The notes beneath the pieces are model-generated. The model searched no databases. It saw only the letters and a list, made by a program, of their open reading frames with translations, and was not told where the DNA came from. From NCBI GenBank assembly GCA_963714425.1, contig CAVQOI010000004.1, positions 248,001 to 312,000 on the forward strand: a stretch of DNA of 64,000 nt, read 5' to 3'. The translations under genes were made by a program, and so were the position numbers. Source of the stretch: DATCYX01 sp963714425. GTDB taxonomy: Bacteria; Chloroflexota; Anaerolineae; Anaerolineales; UBA4823. Each line of letters begins with the position of its first letter. Position 1 is the first letter of the stretch. Shown one piece after another: positions 25,537 to 36,195 of this stretch.

Positions 25537-28500
25537 TTAGTCAGTGGCAAATGTCTGAGCGTCTAGCTCAGCGTCGAATAGGTCTTCCTCATCACCAGCC
25601 TGGCCTTCGTCACTTTCTTCAATTCGGACCATTTCCTCTTCCGCGAATCGCCCACGAACAAAGCCCGTGCCTGCCGGGATAAGCTTTCCGATGATAACAT
25701 TCTCTTTCAAGCCATAAAGCGGGTCCTCGCTGGCAGCGATCGCTGCTTGCGCCAAGACCTTGATCGTGTGCTGGAAAGAGGATGCAGAAAGGAAAGAATT
25801 GGTGCTCAATGACGCTTTGGTGATCCCGAGCAAGACATCCGACGATCGGGCAACCCTGCGGCCTTCTGCCAGAAGTTGCTCGTTGACCTTCTTGAGCTCT
25901 AGTCGATCCACCAGGTCTCCAGGTAGGTAGCCGGTGTCACCGGGTCGTAACATCTGCACCTTCGACATCATCTTGCGTGTGATCACTTCAAAGTGCTTGT
26001 CGTTGATGTTTTGACCTTGGGAGCGATACACTTTTTGCACTTCTGAGAGCAAGTACATTTGGCAAGCTATACGCCCCTGGATGCGTAGAATCTGGTGGGG
26101 GTTCAGGGATCCTTCAGTCAATGGCTGTCCAGGGACAACATGGTCGCCGTCTCGGACAATGAGGCGAGCTGTGCTGGGGATTTCGTATTCCTTCTCCTCA
26201 CGATCTTCATAAGAGACGATCACCATACGCTTCTCAACCCGCACTTTACCAGCGTGCTCAGCGACAATGGTTGAATCCTCGCCAAGAAAGGCTAGGACAT
26301 CGCCCTGACTGACCTCTGACTCATCTTTAGCGACGATCTTCCATTTTGCCGGGATGGCATATTCGTTACTGATCATCTCGGCGTACTCGACACGCACCAT
26401 ACGTAGGTCGCTATAACGATCTGACTGCATCACGCTCACCCGGCCAGTGATCTCAGTGACCACTGCTTCACCTTTGGGCGTTCTGCGGGCTTCAAAAAGC
26501 TCCTCAACACGTGGCAAGCCGGTTGTGATGTCGCCACCTGCTGCAACACCTCCCGTGTGGAATGTACGCAATGTTAGCTGTGTGCCGGGCTCCCCAATCG
26601 ACTGGGCAGCCACAATCCCGACCGCTGCGCCGACCTCGACCAATTTGCCCCTACCTAAATCCAGACCGTAACACTTGGTACAGATACCGTGAATAAGCTC
26701 ACATGTGAGCGGAGAGCGCGCTTTGACTTCCTGCACGCCCGACATAGCTATCCTTCGCACGCGTTCATGATCCAGGATATCATTGCGCTCAGCCAGTACC
26801 TCTCCAGTAGCGGGGTCTACGACGCGTTCAGCAGCTAACCGTCCATACAACCGCACAGAGATCGATTGTCCAGCAACATCGTCCGAGCGCCGGATGGTGA
26901 TGCCGTCCGTCGTGCCACAATCATCATCGTTTGTGATCACATCCTGAGCCACGTCTACGAGACGGCGGGTCAGATACCCAGCATCCGCTGTTCGTAGTGC
27001 CGTATCTGCCAGTCCTTTGCGGGCCCCATGCGTAGAGATGAAGTATTCCAGAGCGGTCAATCCTTCGCGGAAGTTCGATCGGATCGGCAACGGGATGATG
27101 CGCCCGGATGGATCTGCCATCAAGCCTCGCATACCAGCCAGCTGAGAGATCGGACCAAAGCCGCCTTTCGTGGCACCTGAGATCGCTTGAGCTGCTAAGT
27201 TTCCATTAGGATCCATGGAGTGTTTTACAGCCTCAGCTACCCTGTTGGTCGTGCGTTGCCAGATCTCAATGATGCGTTCGTTCTGTTCTTGATCAGTCAA
27301 AAGTCCGCGGCGAAAATCACGCGATACGGCCTCTTGTTCTGTCAAAGCATCCTGGATGATTTCTTGCTTTTCTTTGGGGACGCTGATATCCGATACTGCC
27401 AGTGAATAGCCTGAGCGAGTAGCGTAAGCAAAACCGATATCCTTGATAGCATCCGCCACATCGGGTGTACTCTCCTCGCCACATACTTCGTAAAGCTCGG
27501 CGATCAAATCTTTCAAGCTACCTTTGTCGAGCACCCAGTTGATGAATTGCATTTGAGGAGGTAAGACTTGATTGAAAATTACCCGTCCAACGGTCGTCTC
27601 AAGCAACCGTTCTTCGGGGTTCTCGAGGCGGGAATTTTTGCCGTCGTACCAGGTGTTAATTCTTAATTTGATATTTGAATGAACTTCCACCAGACTGAGC
27701 GCATAGGCGAGGTCAACCTCGTCCATATCGCCGAATACATGCCCATCGCCTTTATGAGGTCCCGTATCACTCTTGGTAAGATAGTACACGCCCAGCACCA
27801 TATCTTTGGATGGGCTGATGATAGGCTCACCGTCCGCTGGTTTGAGTAGATTCTTCGATGAGAGCATCAGCTGCCGGGCTTCCCACACAGCTTTCTGGGA
27901 AAGCGGCACGTGCACTGCCATCTGATCTCCATCGAAATCGGCGTTGAAGGCCGTGGTCACCAGGGGGTGAAGTTGGATGGCGCTCCCTTCGATCAAGACG
28001 GGTTCGAATGCCTGGATCCCTAAGCGGTGTAAGGTGGGGGCGCGATTGAGCAATACGGGTCGTTCCTTAATAACCTCTTCCAGAACTTCCCAAACCTCTG
28101 GACGGTTGCGCTCGATGAAGCGCTTTGCCCCTTTAACATTGGCTGCATAGTTATGCGACACTAATCGCGATATCACGAAGGGGCGATACAGCTCCAGGGC
28201 CATATTCTTGGGAAGGCCGCACTGATATAGCTTCAATTTGGGACCAACAACGATAACCGAGCGACCCGAGTAATCTACTCGCTTGCCCAGCAGGTTGCGG
28301 CGGAAGCGACCCTTCTTACCTTTGAGCATATCGCTAAGCGATTTCAGCTCACGGCGACCCCGTCGCGAGAGCGCTTTGCCTCGCTGTGAGTTGTCGATGA
28401 GCGAATCAACCGCTTCCTGCAACATGCGCTTCTCGTTGCGCACAATAACATCAGGAGCGCCCAGCTCTAACAACCGCTTGAGGCGGTTATTTCGGTTGAT

Positions 28501-29817
28501 TACCCGCCGGTACAGATCATTGAGATCGGATGTAGCGAATCGCCCTCCATCCAGTTGAACCATGGGCCTCAAGTCTGGCGGGATGACTGGCAATACGGTT
28601 AATACCATCCACTCCGGACGATTTCCTGAGCTTCGGAAAGACTCGACGACTTTAAGGCGCTTGGTGGCCTTCTTACGCTTTTGCTTGCTACGTGACGTCC
28701 TGACCTCATGCCACAGCTCCGTCGCAAGCTTATCAAGGTCTATGCGACGTAGGATATCGTAGAACGCTTCTGCGCCCATATCAGCACGAAAAACCTGCCC
28801 CCAGCGTTGTTTGAGTTCTCGAAAACGACTCTCCCCCATAAAAGTAAGCGGGCGCAAATCGAGCAGCTCGTCTCGCATATGGGCGTTCTCATCCCGTACA
28901 ATTGTGGACTGGTCGTCCAGTTCCAGGCGTAAACCTTCCATTTCCAGATCTGCCTCGGCGCGCACTTTTTCGATGTGCATGCTTAGCTGGTCTTGCTCGC
29001 GCTGTTTCTGACCTTTTAGCTCGCCTTCCAATTCTTCTAACCGCTGCTTCACTACGCTCTGAACGCTAGCAAGGTGCTGGTTGCCAATCAACTCCCCTGG
29101 CTCAACGATGACAACATCTGTATCTGGGAAATGGATGGCGGTGCGGGTTGTCTGGTTCATCTGCTCGTTCAGGAGCGTTTCGAGGCGCTGGCCGCCTTTA
29201 ATGATCGGTTCGAGCTGCTCGGCGATCATTTCGTCAAATTGCTGCTCTCCTACCGTCTTGCGCGCATTGGACTCAGCCAAAGAGCGATCGCGCAGCATCT
29301 TGACCTCAGCGATACGGGTATTAATCCGGGCAGCTTGCTCCCGCTCTGTCACCGTAATCTTATCTTCTAGGCGTTTCAGCGCCTTCTGGCGGGCATCCTC
29401 ATCGACGTATGTCACAACATATTGGGCGAAATAGAGCACCCGGTCCAGGTTGCGCCGTGAGATATCGAGTAATAAGCCTAGATAGGATGGTATGCGGCGC
29501 GTATACCATACGTGGGCAACTGGAGCTGATAGCTCAATGTGGCCCATCCGTTCGCGGCGCACTGAGGAACGGGTAACCTCCACACCACATTTATCGCAGA
29601 TGATACCCTTATAGCGAATATTCTTGTATTTTCCGCAATAACATTGCCAATCGCGCGTCGGACCGAAGATGGCCTCACAGAAAAGACCGTCCTTCTCCGG
29701 ACGCAGGCGTCGATAGTTAATAGTTTCCGGCTTGAGCACTTCACCATAAGACCAGCTTTGGATCGTATCTGGTGATGCCAGGCTGATACGTAATTTCGTA
29801 AGCCCCTTGGTTTCCAC
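25537..29817 (-). CDS. rpoC: RNA polymerase subunit beta-prime
   Basis: Start moved to GTG 29817 because AGGAGG lies 7 bases ahead of it and the protein then begins [19 protein letters not shown], as is usual; 1426 residues. Zinc site 1 is [16 protein letters not shown], the catalytic Mg loop is [12 protein letters not shown], and zinc site 2 is in CGTTDG...[15 protein letters not shown]. Two further features are a coiled coil insert near residues 140-320 and the trigger-loop region [23 protein letters not shown]. Unusually, rpoB is not upstream: 660 bases of non-coding DNA and a divergent gene lie there. Confidence 0.98.
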   Translation of the reverse strand: METKGLTKLRISLASPDTIQSWSYGEVLKPETINYRRLRPEKDGLFCEAIFGPTRDWQCYCGKYKNIRYKGIICDKCGVEVTRSSVRRERMGHIELSAPVAHVWYTRRIPSYLGLLLDISRRNLDRVLYFAQYVVTYVDEDARQKALKRLEDKITVTEREQAARINTRIAEVKMLRDRSLAESNARKTVGEQQFDEMIAEQLEPIIKGGQRLETLLNEQMNQTTRTAIHFPDTDVVIVEPGELIGNQHLASVQSVVKQRLEELEGELKGQKQREQDQLSMHIEKVRAEADLEMEGLRLELDDQSTIVRDENAHMRDELLDLRPLTFMGESRFRELKQRWGQVFRADMGAEAFYDILRRIDLDKLATELWHEVRTSRSKQKRKKATKRLKVVESFRSSGNRPEWMVLTVLPVIPPDLRPMVQLDGGRFATSDLNDLYRRVINRNNRLKRLLELGAPDVIVRNEKRMLQEAVDSLIDNSQRGKALSRRGRRELKSLSDMLKGKKGRFRRNLLGKRVDYSGRSVIVVGPKLKLYQCGLPKNMALELYRPFVISRLVSHNYAANVKGAKRFIERNRPEVWEVLEEVIKERPVLLNRAPTLHRLGIQAFEPVLIEGSAIQLHPLVTTAFNADFDGDQMAVHVPLSQKAVWEARQLMLSSKNLLKPADGEPIISPSKDMVLGVYYLTKSDTGPHKGDGHVFGDMDEVDLAYALSLVEVHSNIKLRINTWYDGKNSRLENPEERLLETTVGRVIFNQVLPPQMQFINWVLDKGSLKDLIAELYEVCGEESTPDVADAIKDIGFAYATRSGYSLAVSDISVPKEKQEIIQDALTEQEAVSRDFRRGLLTDQEQNERIIEIWQRTTNRVAEAVKHSMDPNGNLAAQAISGATKGGFGPISQLAGMRGLMADPSGRIIPLPIRSNFREGLTALEYFISTHGARKGLADTALRTADAGYLTRRLVDVAQDVITNDDDCGTTDGITIRRSDDVAGQSISVRLYGRLAAERVVDPATGEVLAERNDILDHERVRRIAMSGVQEVKARSPLTCELIHGICTKCYGLDLGRGKLVEVGAAVGIVAAQSIGEPGTQLTLRTFHTGGVAAGGDITTGLPRVEELFEARRTPKGEAVVTEITGRVSVMQSDRYSDLRMVRVEYAEMISNEYAIPAKWKIVAKDESEVSQGDVLAFLGEDSTIVAEHAGKVRVEKRMVIVSYEDREEKEYEIPSTARLIVRDGDHVVPGQPLTEGSLNPHQILRIQGRIACQMYLLSEVQKVYRSQGQNINDKHFEVITRKMMSKVQMLRPGDTGYLPGDLVDRLELKKVNEQLLAEGRRVARSSDVLLGITKASLSTNSFLSASSFQHTIKVLAQAAIAASEDPLYGLKENVIIGKLIPAGTGFVRGRFAEEEMVRIEESDEGQAGDEEDLFDAELDAQTFATD

Positions 29818-30049
29818 TCGGCTGCCTCCTGTACGATTGCTTGAAGTCACCTATTTCCAGTTCATAAGACAAATTATTACCATCGACAGCAAACCCTTAG
29901 TGCTGTGTGTTGATGGGAGGAGCGTCTTATTCTGATTTTGGACGGGGATCAATGGTTAACCAGCTTAATACAAACAAAGACAAGCGCGTTGAGCATCTCC
30001 CTCAAGCGCTTATCGTTCGCGCGTACTCATTGATTTGTCATGTGCCGGA
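29818..30049 (-). other. long 5' leader of rpoC
   Basis: From the predicted transcription start near 30043 to the GTG is about 225 bases with no supported gene. It contains AGGAGG at 29830-29825. An 89-codon open frame on the plus strand (29907-30176) crosses it but has no family features. Confidence 0.45.
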
Positions 30050-30079
30050 ATTATACCCTGATACGTCTTATTCGGTCAA
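30050..30079 (-). promoter_or_regulatory. sigma-70-type promoter of rpoC
   Basis: Minus strand: TTGACC (30079-30074), 18-base spacer, TATAAT (30055-30050). Both boxes are near consensus. Confidence 0.7.
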
Positions 30080-30201
30080 GAGGACAGCTCTACTCATCAA
30101 AACTGGAGACATTACATCCTTGCACTATCTGACGGATGCTCATTTTGAGCGGGATGAAGGGCATTATCAACACTGATATAACCTGCTAGGCTTGCCATCT
30201 G

Positions 30202-30269
30202 GTAGATTCCCTTTTACCTGAGCGCTGGTAGGCGCATTCAGGAGAGGCGCGGCAATCTACAGTTTTTAT
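30202..30269 (+). other. structured element ending in a T run
   Basis: Nested complementarity: gtagatt (30202-30208) with aatctac (30254-30260), and inside it cctga-gcgc (30217-30225) with gcgc (30232-30235) and tcagg (30238-30242). AGTTTTTATT follows. It could be the terminator of a small plus-strand RNA or part of a leader. No known RNA family is recognised. The surrounding 30080-30376 holds no supported gene. Confidence 0.4.
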
Positions 30270-30376
30270 TCGAAATCGAGTAACACCTTGGGGGAGCTTT
30301 TGAGTGTTGAATTTGTAGAGAGGCGTAACCCTTATCATCCCAACAATTTTGCAAATAATAGATCTGACCTATCAGC

Positions 30377-30440
30377 TATAATCTTATGGAAGTTCCAATG
30401 TTTTTCCGCGGATGATCGGTGATCCATATATCATCATCCG
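30377..30440 (+). promoter_or_regulatory. promoter and leader hairpin of the HD-GYP gene
   Basis: TATAAT at 30377-30382 with no good -35 box; predicted start near 30389 and a leader of about 120 bases. Within it cggatgat (30409-30416) pairs with atcatccg (30433-30440). No GEMM-type cyclic-di-GMP riboswitch signature is found. Confidence 0.4.
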
Positions 30441-30510
30441 ATAATTATTTCGCAGCAGCAAGCCACATCAATACAGACCCCAGCTTGAACCCGACAAAGA
30501 ACATACACTC

Positions 30511-33500
30511 ATGGACCGGTTGCTCGGTAATAAGCGAAACAATTTCCAAGAACCTCTCCCGCAATTGACAAGAGACGAGCTGGACGTTAGCGAATCTCGC
30601 TACAAGGGGTTATTCGATAACTCCCCGATATCTCTTTGGGAAGAAGACTTTTCGGGCGTGAAACAGCGCCTCGACCAGCTTGCTCTGAAGGACGTGTCCA
30701 ACATCCGGTCATATCTCGAGAGCCACCCAGAGTTTGTAAATGAATGCATTGCTGCTGTCAAAATTATAGATGTTAACCAGGCGACGCTAGCCTTGTACGA
30801 GGCCAAGACCAAGGAAGAGCTGATCTCCAGTCTGGATCTTATCATCCCAAGCGACGCAAGGGAAGAGTTTATCAATGAACTGGTTTATATCGCCAAGGGC
30901 GTGTATAACTTTGAGTGGGAGGGCATCAATCAGACATTGAGTGGTAAGCCTATTCACGCGCGAATCCGCTGGTCAGTCGTACCTGGAAATGAAGATAGCC
31001 TTTCAAAAGTAGTCATTTCCCTGGAGGATGTAACCAAGCAGAAGCAATATGAACAGCAGCTCAGAGAAAATGAGGAAAAGTATCGATTGCTGATAGAGAA
31101 TATGCCGATTGGTATCTGCCGAACGACAAACATTGGTACTGGTAAATTCCTCATGGCAAATCCTGCAATGGTAAACCTGCTCGGGTACGATTCCGAAGAG
31201 GAATTAATGAGCGTGCCGGTATCAGATATTTATGTTGATCCCGGCGACCGGCAGTTATTTGCACAAGAATTAATGGCCCGCGGAAGACATAGTGGGGTAG
31301 AACTTCATCTGAAGAAAAAAAATGGGGAACACCTGTGGGTATCTGTCACTTCACGAGTGCAATACGATCCCAGCAATAATGAGACATACTTTGATTGTTC
31401 TATCACAGATGTTACGGAACGCCGAAAGGCTGAATCACATTCCAAAAATCTGGCATCAAAATTAAAAGCTGTTGCTAGCGTAACACGCCAGATCACAATT
31501 CTCAAAAGTATCGATAGTCTCTCTGAAGATGCCATCGCATCCCTGAAAACGGCCATGAATAGTTACAATGCGAATTTATTCATGGTTAAGGACGGGAAAC
31601 TGGTTTTCGTCGCCGGGCAGGGAGGTTATGAACCAGATTTTATACCTGTTAAGGGGATGGAAATTGGAGTGGGGCATGGCATTATTTGGGAGACGGTAAA
31701 AACTGGGCAACCGGTTCTTGTGAATAATACCCTTCAAGATGCACGCTACCAGCACTGGGCTGGGCTTCCACATACTCGCTCCGAATTAGCTGTCCCTATC
31801 CGGAGCGGAGATCAAATCGTTGGGGTTTTGGACGTACAATCGATACACCCGAATGCGTATGAGGAGGCCGATGTTGAAGCGCTCAGTGTGCTGGGCGATC
31901 AACTCGCTATTGCACTCGAAAACGCGCGCCTCTTCGAGCAAACCCGCCGCCGAGCCAATGAACTCGAAGCGATGTCGGACGTCTCAACAGCTTTGCGTAT
32001 GGCCTCAAGCCCTTCAGAAATCCTGGATGTTACGCTGGATCAAATTAGCGAGCTCTTTGACGTACAGGCGTCAGCGGTTGCGTTCATTGACCCGACAAAC
32101 AAATCCATAAGGGTTGAGGCAGGGCGAGGTGTTTGGGAATCTCGTACTGGTGAGGGATTACCAGCAGAACAGCCTTTTTGGGAGTATGTTATCGCTACCG
32201 GGCAACCTCACCTCAATAATGCATTTGCCTCGGTAAACGGAAGTGGAGCCCAACACTCCGAAGAAAGCATCAAGGCGATTGCCTGCGTTCCCCTGATTAC
32301 TCAGGAATCAACAATTGGGGCTCTTACAATAGGAAATCAGGACGACATTGCCGCTGAAGATTTACGCGCTCTATCAGGGATCGGTGATATGCTCGCTAAT
32401 GCCATCCAACGTTCGACCCTGCACGAACAAACCCAGCGATACGCGCAACAAATGGCAAAAGTTAGTTTAATTGGGCGTTCGTTGGCTGAGACGCTAAATT
32501 CTGAAGAGATTTATGAACGTCTTGGAAATGCTGTCTTGGAGCTGTTTTCGGATGTTTCTGTCGTCTTAATCTCTGAGTATAACGCCACAACCGAAATGAT
32601 CACATGTACTCATGGGATTCAGGACGGGCAGCAGATCAAAATCCAGGAGCTCCCACCCCTCCCATTAGCCCCACAAAACCAGGGTACGCAGAGTTGGGTC
32701 ATCCGAGAACGCAAACCCCTCATTGTTGATGATCTACCAAATAAACTTACAAGCAAATATTCGTTAGGCAAAACGAGCCCTGCAACACAATCAGCCATGT
32801 ACGCTCCACTCTTGGTGAAGGATGATGTATTAGGGTTGATTCAGGTACAATCTTACACCCCGGCACGCTTTAAGAAAAGCGATGTTGAGCTGCTCGTGCT
32901 GGTTGCAAACACCGGCGCAATCGCCCTCGAAAATGCAAAGCTGTTCGCAGATATCAACCAGCGCATACAGCGCATGAGCGCCTTGCGCACAATGGATATG
33001 GCGATTAGTTCCAGCTTCGATTTGCGGGTAACGCTCAACGTACTTCTCGACCAGGTCACATCGCAATTAAACGTTGATGCTGCTTGCGTGCTCCTTTACA
33101 GGCCTCAAAACCGGACACTGGAATACGCAGCCGGACGGGGATTTCGCAGTGCGTCTGACAATGCAGTAAGCCTCCGCTTGGACCAAAGCCTGGCGGGTAG
33201 AGTGGCACTGGAGAGACGGGTGTTACACATCGCCAATATGCGCCACACCAAAGGAACGCGCCCTTTGCAGCACACGTTCCTTGAGGAAGATTTTATCTCG
33301 TATTACGCTATACCCCTCATCGTAAAAGGGCAAGTGAAAGGGGTTCTCGAAATTTATCACCGTGCGCCTATTAACCCGGATACGGAATGGAACGAGTTCA
33401 TTGAGACACTTGCTAGCGATGCTGCGATTGCAATCGATAATTCTGCATTGTTCAACGATTTACAGCGTTCGAACGTTGAATTAACACTGGCTTACGACCG

Positions 33501-34044
33501 CACCCTCGAGGGTTGGTCGCGAGCTCTCGAGCTGAGGGATGAAGAAACAGAAGGGCATGCACACCGCGTCAATCAAATGACACTGAAGTTAGCCGTCTCC
33601 ATGGGCATGAGTGAAAGCGAGCTGCAACATGTCCGGCGGGGCGCCCTGCTTCACGACATCGGAAAGATGGGTGTTCCCGATGATATCCTTCGCAAAACAG
33701 GACCATTGACCGAAGATGAATGGGTGATTATGCGCCGCCACCCTGTGGATGCCTACGAGCTGCTTTCACGCATTCCTTATTTAAAGCCAGCATTAGACAT
33801 TCCCTATTGCCATCACGAACGGTGGGACGGTACCGGTTACCCGAATGGTTTAAAGGGTGAGGAAATCCCGCTGGCGGCGAGAATCTTCGCCATTGTCGAT
33901 GTTTGGGATGCATTGCTCTCCAAGCGTCCGTACCGCGATGCATGGCCTGAGGACAAAGTACTTGCCCATCTAACCCAGCAATCAGGCCTACATTTTGACC
34001 CTCAGGTCGTTGACCGGTTTATGCACTTGCTGGGGAAGCGCTAA
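30511..34044 (+). CDS. multi-sensor cyclic-di-GMP phosphodiesterase (PAS-PAS-GAF4-HD-GYP)
   Basis: 1177 residues, soluble, no membrane segment. Approximate order: PAS (25-170), PAS (180-305), four GAF domains (315-470, 485-645, 650-815, 825-985) and an HD-GYP domain (1000-1170). The output domain is intact: ETEGHAHRVNQMT, RRGALLHDIGKMGVPDDIL, MRRHPVDAYELL, CHHERWDGTGYPNGLKG and FAIVDVWDALLSKRPYR. Members hydrolyse cyclic-di-GMP to pGpG or GMP. The many GAF domains suggest that several ligands or redox states are integrated. No diguanylate cyclase is in the window. Confidence 0.93.
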   Translation: MDRLLGNKRNNFQEPLPQLTRDELDVSESRYKGLFDNSPISLWEEDFSGVKQRLDQLALKDVSNIRSYLESHPEFVNECIAAVKIIDVNQATLALYEAKTKEELISSLDLIIPSDAREEFINELVYIAKGVYNFEWEGINQTLSGKPIHARIRWSVVPGNEDSLSKVVISLEDVTKQKQYEQQLRENEEKYRLLIENMPIGICRTTNIGTGKFLMANPAMVNLLGYDSEEELMSVPVSDIYVDPGDRQLFAQELMARGRHSGVELHLKKKNGEHLWVSVTSRVQYDPSNNETYFDCSITDVTERRKAESHSKNLASKLKAVASVTRQITILKSIDSLSEDAIASLKTAMNSYNANLFMVKDGKLVFVAGQGGYEPDFIPVKGMEIGVGHGIIWETVKTGQPVLVNNTLQDARYQHWAGLPHTRSELAVPIRSGDQIVGVLDVQSIHPNAYEEADVEALSVLGDQLAIALENARLFEQTRRRANELEAMSDVSTALRMASSPSEILDVTLDQISELFDVQASAVAFIDPTNKSIRVEAGRGVWESRTGEGLPAEQPFWEYVIATGQPHLNNAFASVNGSGAQHSEESIKAIACVPLITQESTIGALTIGNQDDIAAEDLRALSGIGDMLANAIQRSTLHEQTQRYAQQMAKVSLIGRSLAETLNSEEIYERLGNAVLELFSDVSVVLISEYNATTEMITCTHGIQDGQQIKIQELPPLPLAPQNQGTQSWVIRERKPLIVDDLPNKLTSKYSLGKTSPATQSAMYAPLLVKDDVLGLIQVQSYTPARFKKSDVELLVLVANTGAIALENAKLFADINQRIQRMSALRTMDMAISSSFDLRVTLNVLLDQVTSQLNVDAACVLLYRPQNRTLEYAAGRGFRSASDNAVSLRLDQSLAGRVALERRVLHIANMRHTKGTRPLQHTFLEEDFISYYAIPLIVKGQVKGVLEIYHRAPINPDTEWNEFIETLASDAAIAIDNSALFNDLQRSNVELTLAYDRTLEGWSRALELRDEETEGHAHRVNQMTLKLAVSMGMSESELQHVRRGALLHDIGKMGVPDDILRKTGPLTEDEWVIMRRHPVDAYELLSRIPYLKPALDIPYCHHERWDGTGYPNGLKGEEIPLAARIFAIVDVWDALLSKRPYRDAWPEDKVLAHLTQQSGLHFDPQVVDRFMHLLGKR

Positions 34045-34066
34045 AAGTCGCTCGAGGCTTTCCTGA

Positions 34067-34072
34067 TATAAT
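34067..34072 (+). promoter_or_regulatory. -10 box close to the start codon
   Basis: TATAAT nine bases before the ATG at 34082, so the mRNA of the first L,D-transpeptidase would be leaderless or nearly so. No clear -35 box. Confidence 0.5.
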
Positions 34073-34081
34073 CGTCCAACT

Positions 34082-35155
34082 ATGAGTACACGTATTTCCC
34101 GTCGAGAGTTCCTTCGGCTGGGAGGATTTGCACTTGCTGGGGTCGTGGTTGGGCCCGTATTTCCCCGTCCCGACGAGCAGGACAACGGGGACATCGCCCG
34201 GGTGAGCATTCAAGAGATCGATTTGCGCGCCCTTCCCAACGATACGAGTGACATCATCGGCAAACGCTACCGCGACCAGATTGTGCACATTTATGAAGAG
34301 GTCATTTCACCAGACGGTCCCGCATATAACCCGCTTTGGTATCGCGTCTGGGGAGGCTACCTGCATAGTGCCTACCTCCAACGTGTCAAAATCAGTCACA
34401 ATGAGCCAGTGTCTTCGGTAACCGGGGTTGGACAACTCTGCGAAGTCACAGTTCCGTATTCTTATGCTTACCAGTACACTACCTGGGATGGCTGGAAACC
34501 TTGGAACGGACAGCCATTGTATTACTCTACCACCCATTGGATTACGGCAATCGCTGAAGGTCCAGACAACGAGCCCTGGTATGAGCTCACATCAGAGATC
34601 GACGCGAACTTAAAATATTTCGTTCCCTCCCATCACATGAGGCCTATCTCTGACGAGGAGCTCTCCCCAATCTCTCCGGAAGTGCCCGCGCAAAACAAAC
34701 GCATAGAAGTCTCGATTGGCAAGCAAACTCTGACCGCCTATGAGAATAACTCGATTGTTTTCTCCACGCGCGTCTCAACCGGCATCCCCAGCCGCCGCAG
34801 CTCGCCTAATGACCTGCCCACAGCCACTCCAGCTGGTGAGTGGCGCATCTATGCTAAATTGCCTAACAAGCATATGGGCATCATCTCAGGAAACCCGGAC
34901 GCTTTGCGCAATGGGGGCTTCTCCCTCCCGGGTGTCCCCTGGACTTGCTTTTTCGCATTTCCCGGTGGTTACGCAATTCACGGCACGTACTGGCACAACA
35001 ACTTCGGCGTGCAGATGAGCCACGGGTGTGTAAACTTGCGCAATGAAGATGCTTTATGGATATTCCGCTGGTCTACACCCGAATTCAAAACCCCGGTTGA
35101 ATCACATATAGACTGGGAGCGCCGTGGCAACGGCACTCGCGTCGTTGTCAGATGA
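34082..35155 (+). CDS. Tat-exported L,D-transpeptidase (YkuD) with SH3-like domains
   Basis: The N-terminus SRREFLRLGGFALAGVVV is a twin-arginine signal. Residues about 40-115 and 115-200 look like bacterial SH3-type modules. The YkuD catalytic domain begins RIEVSIGKQTLTAYENN and contains the active site IHGTYWHNNFGVQMSHGCVNLRNEDALW, with the catalytic Cys in SHGCVN. The enzyme makes 3-3 peptide crosslinks in peptidoglycan or anchors proteins to it. The next gene is a paralogue whose ATG overlaps this stop (ATGA). Confidence 0.93.
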   Translation: MSTRISRREFLRLGGFALAGVVVGPVFPRPDEQDNGDIARVSIQEIDLRALPNDTSDIIGKRYRDQIVHIYEEVISPDGPAYNPLWYRVWGGYLHSAYLQRVKISHNEPVSSVTGVGQLCEVTVPYSYAYQYTTWDGWKPWNGQPLYYSTTHWITAIAEGPDNEPWYELTSEIDANLKYFVPSHHMRPISDEELSPISPEVPAQNKRIEVSIGKQTLTAYENNSIVFSTRVSTGIPSRRSSPNDLPTATPAGEWRIYAKLPNKHMGIISGNPDALRNGGFSLPGVPWTCFFAFPGGYAIHGTYWHNNFGVQMSHGCVNLRNEDALWIFRWSTPEFKTPVESHIDWERRGNGTRVVVR

Positions 35156-36195
35156 TCCTTCGGGGCGGTTTCCTTAAGTTATTCGGAGCGGGGTTTGCTT
35201 CACTGCTCTTCAATCCCTCCCTAGATAATTCAATTATTTCCAAGACGGAGCACCCCAACATAGTGGGACGGGCGCGGGTTGCGACCCCGCTCATCTACCG
35301 CTACAGCCGGCCTTCATTACGCAGCGAGCGACTTGGCACGCTTCGTCGCGACCATGTGGTCACGATATTCGAGGAAATCACTTCGCCAGACGGTCCGATA
35401 CATAATTCGCGCTGGTACCGGCTGGCTAACGGGTACGTTCATAGCGGCTGGCTGCAACGCGTGGATAATGCGCATTTCCATACGCAGCCGCTGACCAGCG
35501 TTCCTGAGCAAGGGCAGCTGGGCAGAATTTGCGTCCCCTATACACAATCTTATCGAAGGATACGCAAAACCTGGGAGAAGCTCTACCGCCTGTACTACCA
35601 ATCCGTCCACTGGATTACAGATCTGGATACTGGTCCCGAAGGTACATCATGGTACCGGCTGACAGATGACTTGCTCCACGCCCACCATTATGTCCCAGCC
35701 AGGCACGTCGAGCCAATAAACACCCACGAATTGGTGCCGATCTCAAGATCCGTAGACCCAGATGACAAGCGGGTTGAGGTCTCGATCGACGAACAAACCC
35801 TGACAGCGTTTGAGCAGGATCAACCCGTGTTGCAGGTGAAGGTGTCGACCGGAATTCCCAGCGACCCAGTGCCAGGCCTGCTCCCCACAGAGACGCCTCG
35901 GGGTCGTTTCCGAATTCAAACAAAAATGCCGTCCCGCCATATGGGGGATGGCATTCTGACTTCTGACCCGGATGCTTACGAGCTCCCAGGGGTGCCGTGG
36001 GTTTGTTTCTTCCACAGGGATGGAATTGCTTTCCATGGCACATACTGGCACGATAACTTTGGTCGCATGATGAGCCATGGCTGCGTCAATATGCGCAACG
36101 AGGATGCTCTATGGCTGTATCGCTGGACTACGCCAGCCATCAGCCCACAAGACTGGTACACTCGTGGACTGGGTACATTGGTGGATATTATTTAG
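35152..36195 (+). CDS. second L,D-transpeptidase (YkuD), tandem paralogue
   Basis: Same architecture as its neighbour: SH3-like segment (ATPLIYRYSRPSLRSERLGTL...), then YkuD (KRVEVSIDEQTLTAFEQDQ) with FHGTYWHDNFGRMMSHGCVNMRNEDALW and the catalytic Cys. The N-terminal hydrophobic stretch (FLKLFGAGFASLLFNPSL) lacks the twin arginine, so export may use Sec. The two genes clearly arose by duplication. Its 3' end overlaps the convergent ABC ATPase gene by 8 bases. Confidence 0.92.
   Translation: MILRGGFLKLFGAGFASLLFNPSLDNSIISKTEHPNIVGRARVATPLIYRYSRPSLRSERLGTLRRDHVVTIFEEITSPDGPIHNSRWYRLANGYVHSGWLQRVDNAHFHTQPLTSVPEQGQLGRICVPYTQSYRRIRKTWEKLYRLYYQSVHWITDLDTGPEGTSWYRLTDDLLHAHHYVPARHVEPINTHELVPISRSVDPDDKRVEVSIDEQTLTAFEQDQPVLQVKVSTGIPSDPVPGLLPTETPRGRFRIQTKMPSRHMGDGILTSDPDAYELPGVPWVCFFHRDGIAFHGTYWHDNFGRMMSHGCVNMRNEDALWLYRWTTPAISPQDWYTRGLGTLVDII

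Noticed and set aside
28283..29434. Open frames opposite to rpoC
   Set aside because: They are antisense shadows of a highly conserved gene, with Ser/Arg-rich composition and no ribosome sites.
29907..30176. 89-codon open frame on the plus strand upstream of the HD-GYP gene
   Set aside because: No family features, no convincing ribosome site, and it runs over the rpoC promoter and leader. The composition looks like chance.
30389..30510. Cyclic-di-GMP riboswitch in the leader of the phosphodiesterase gene
   Set aside because: The conserved GEMM sequences are missing; only a simple hairpin is seen.
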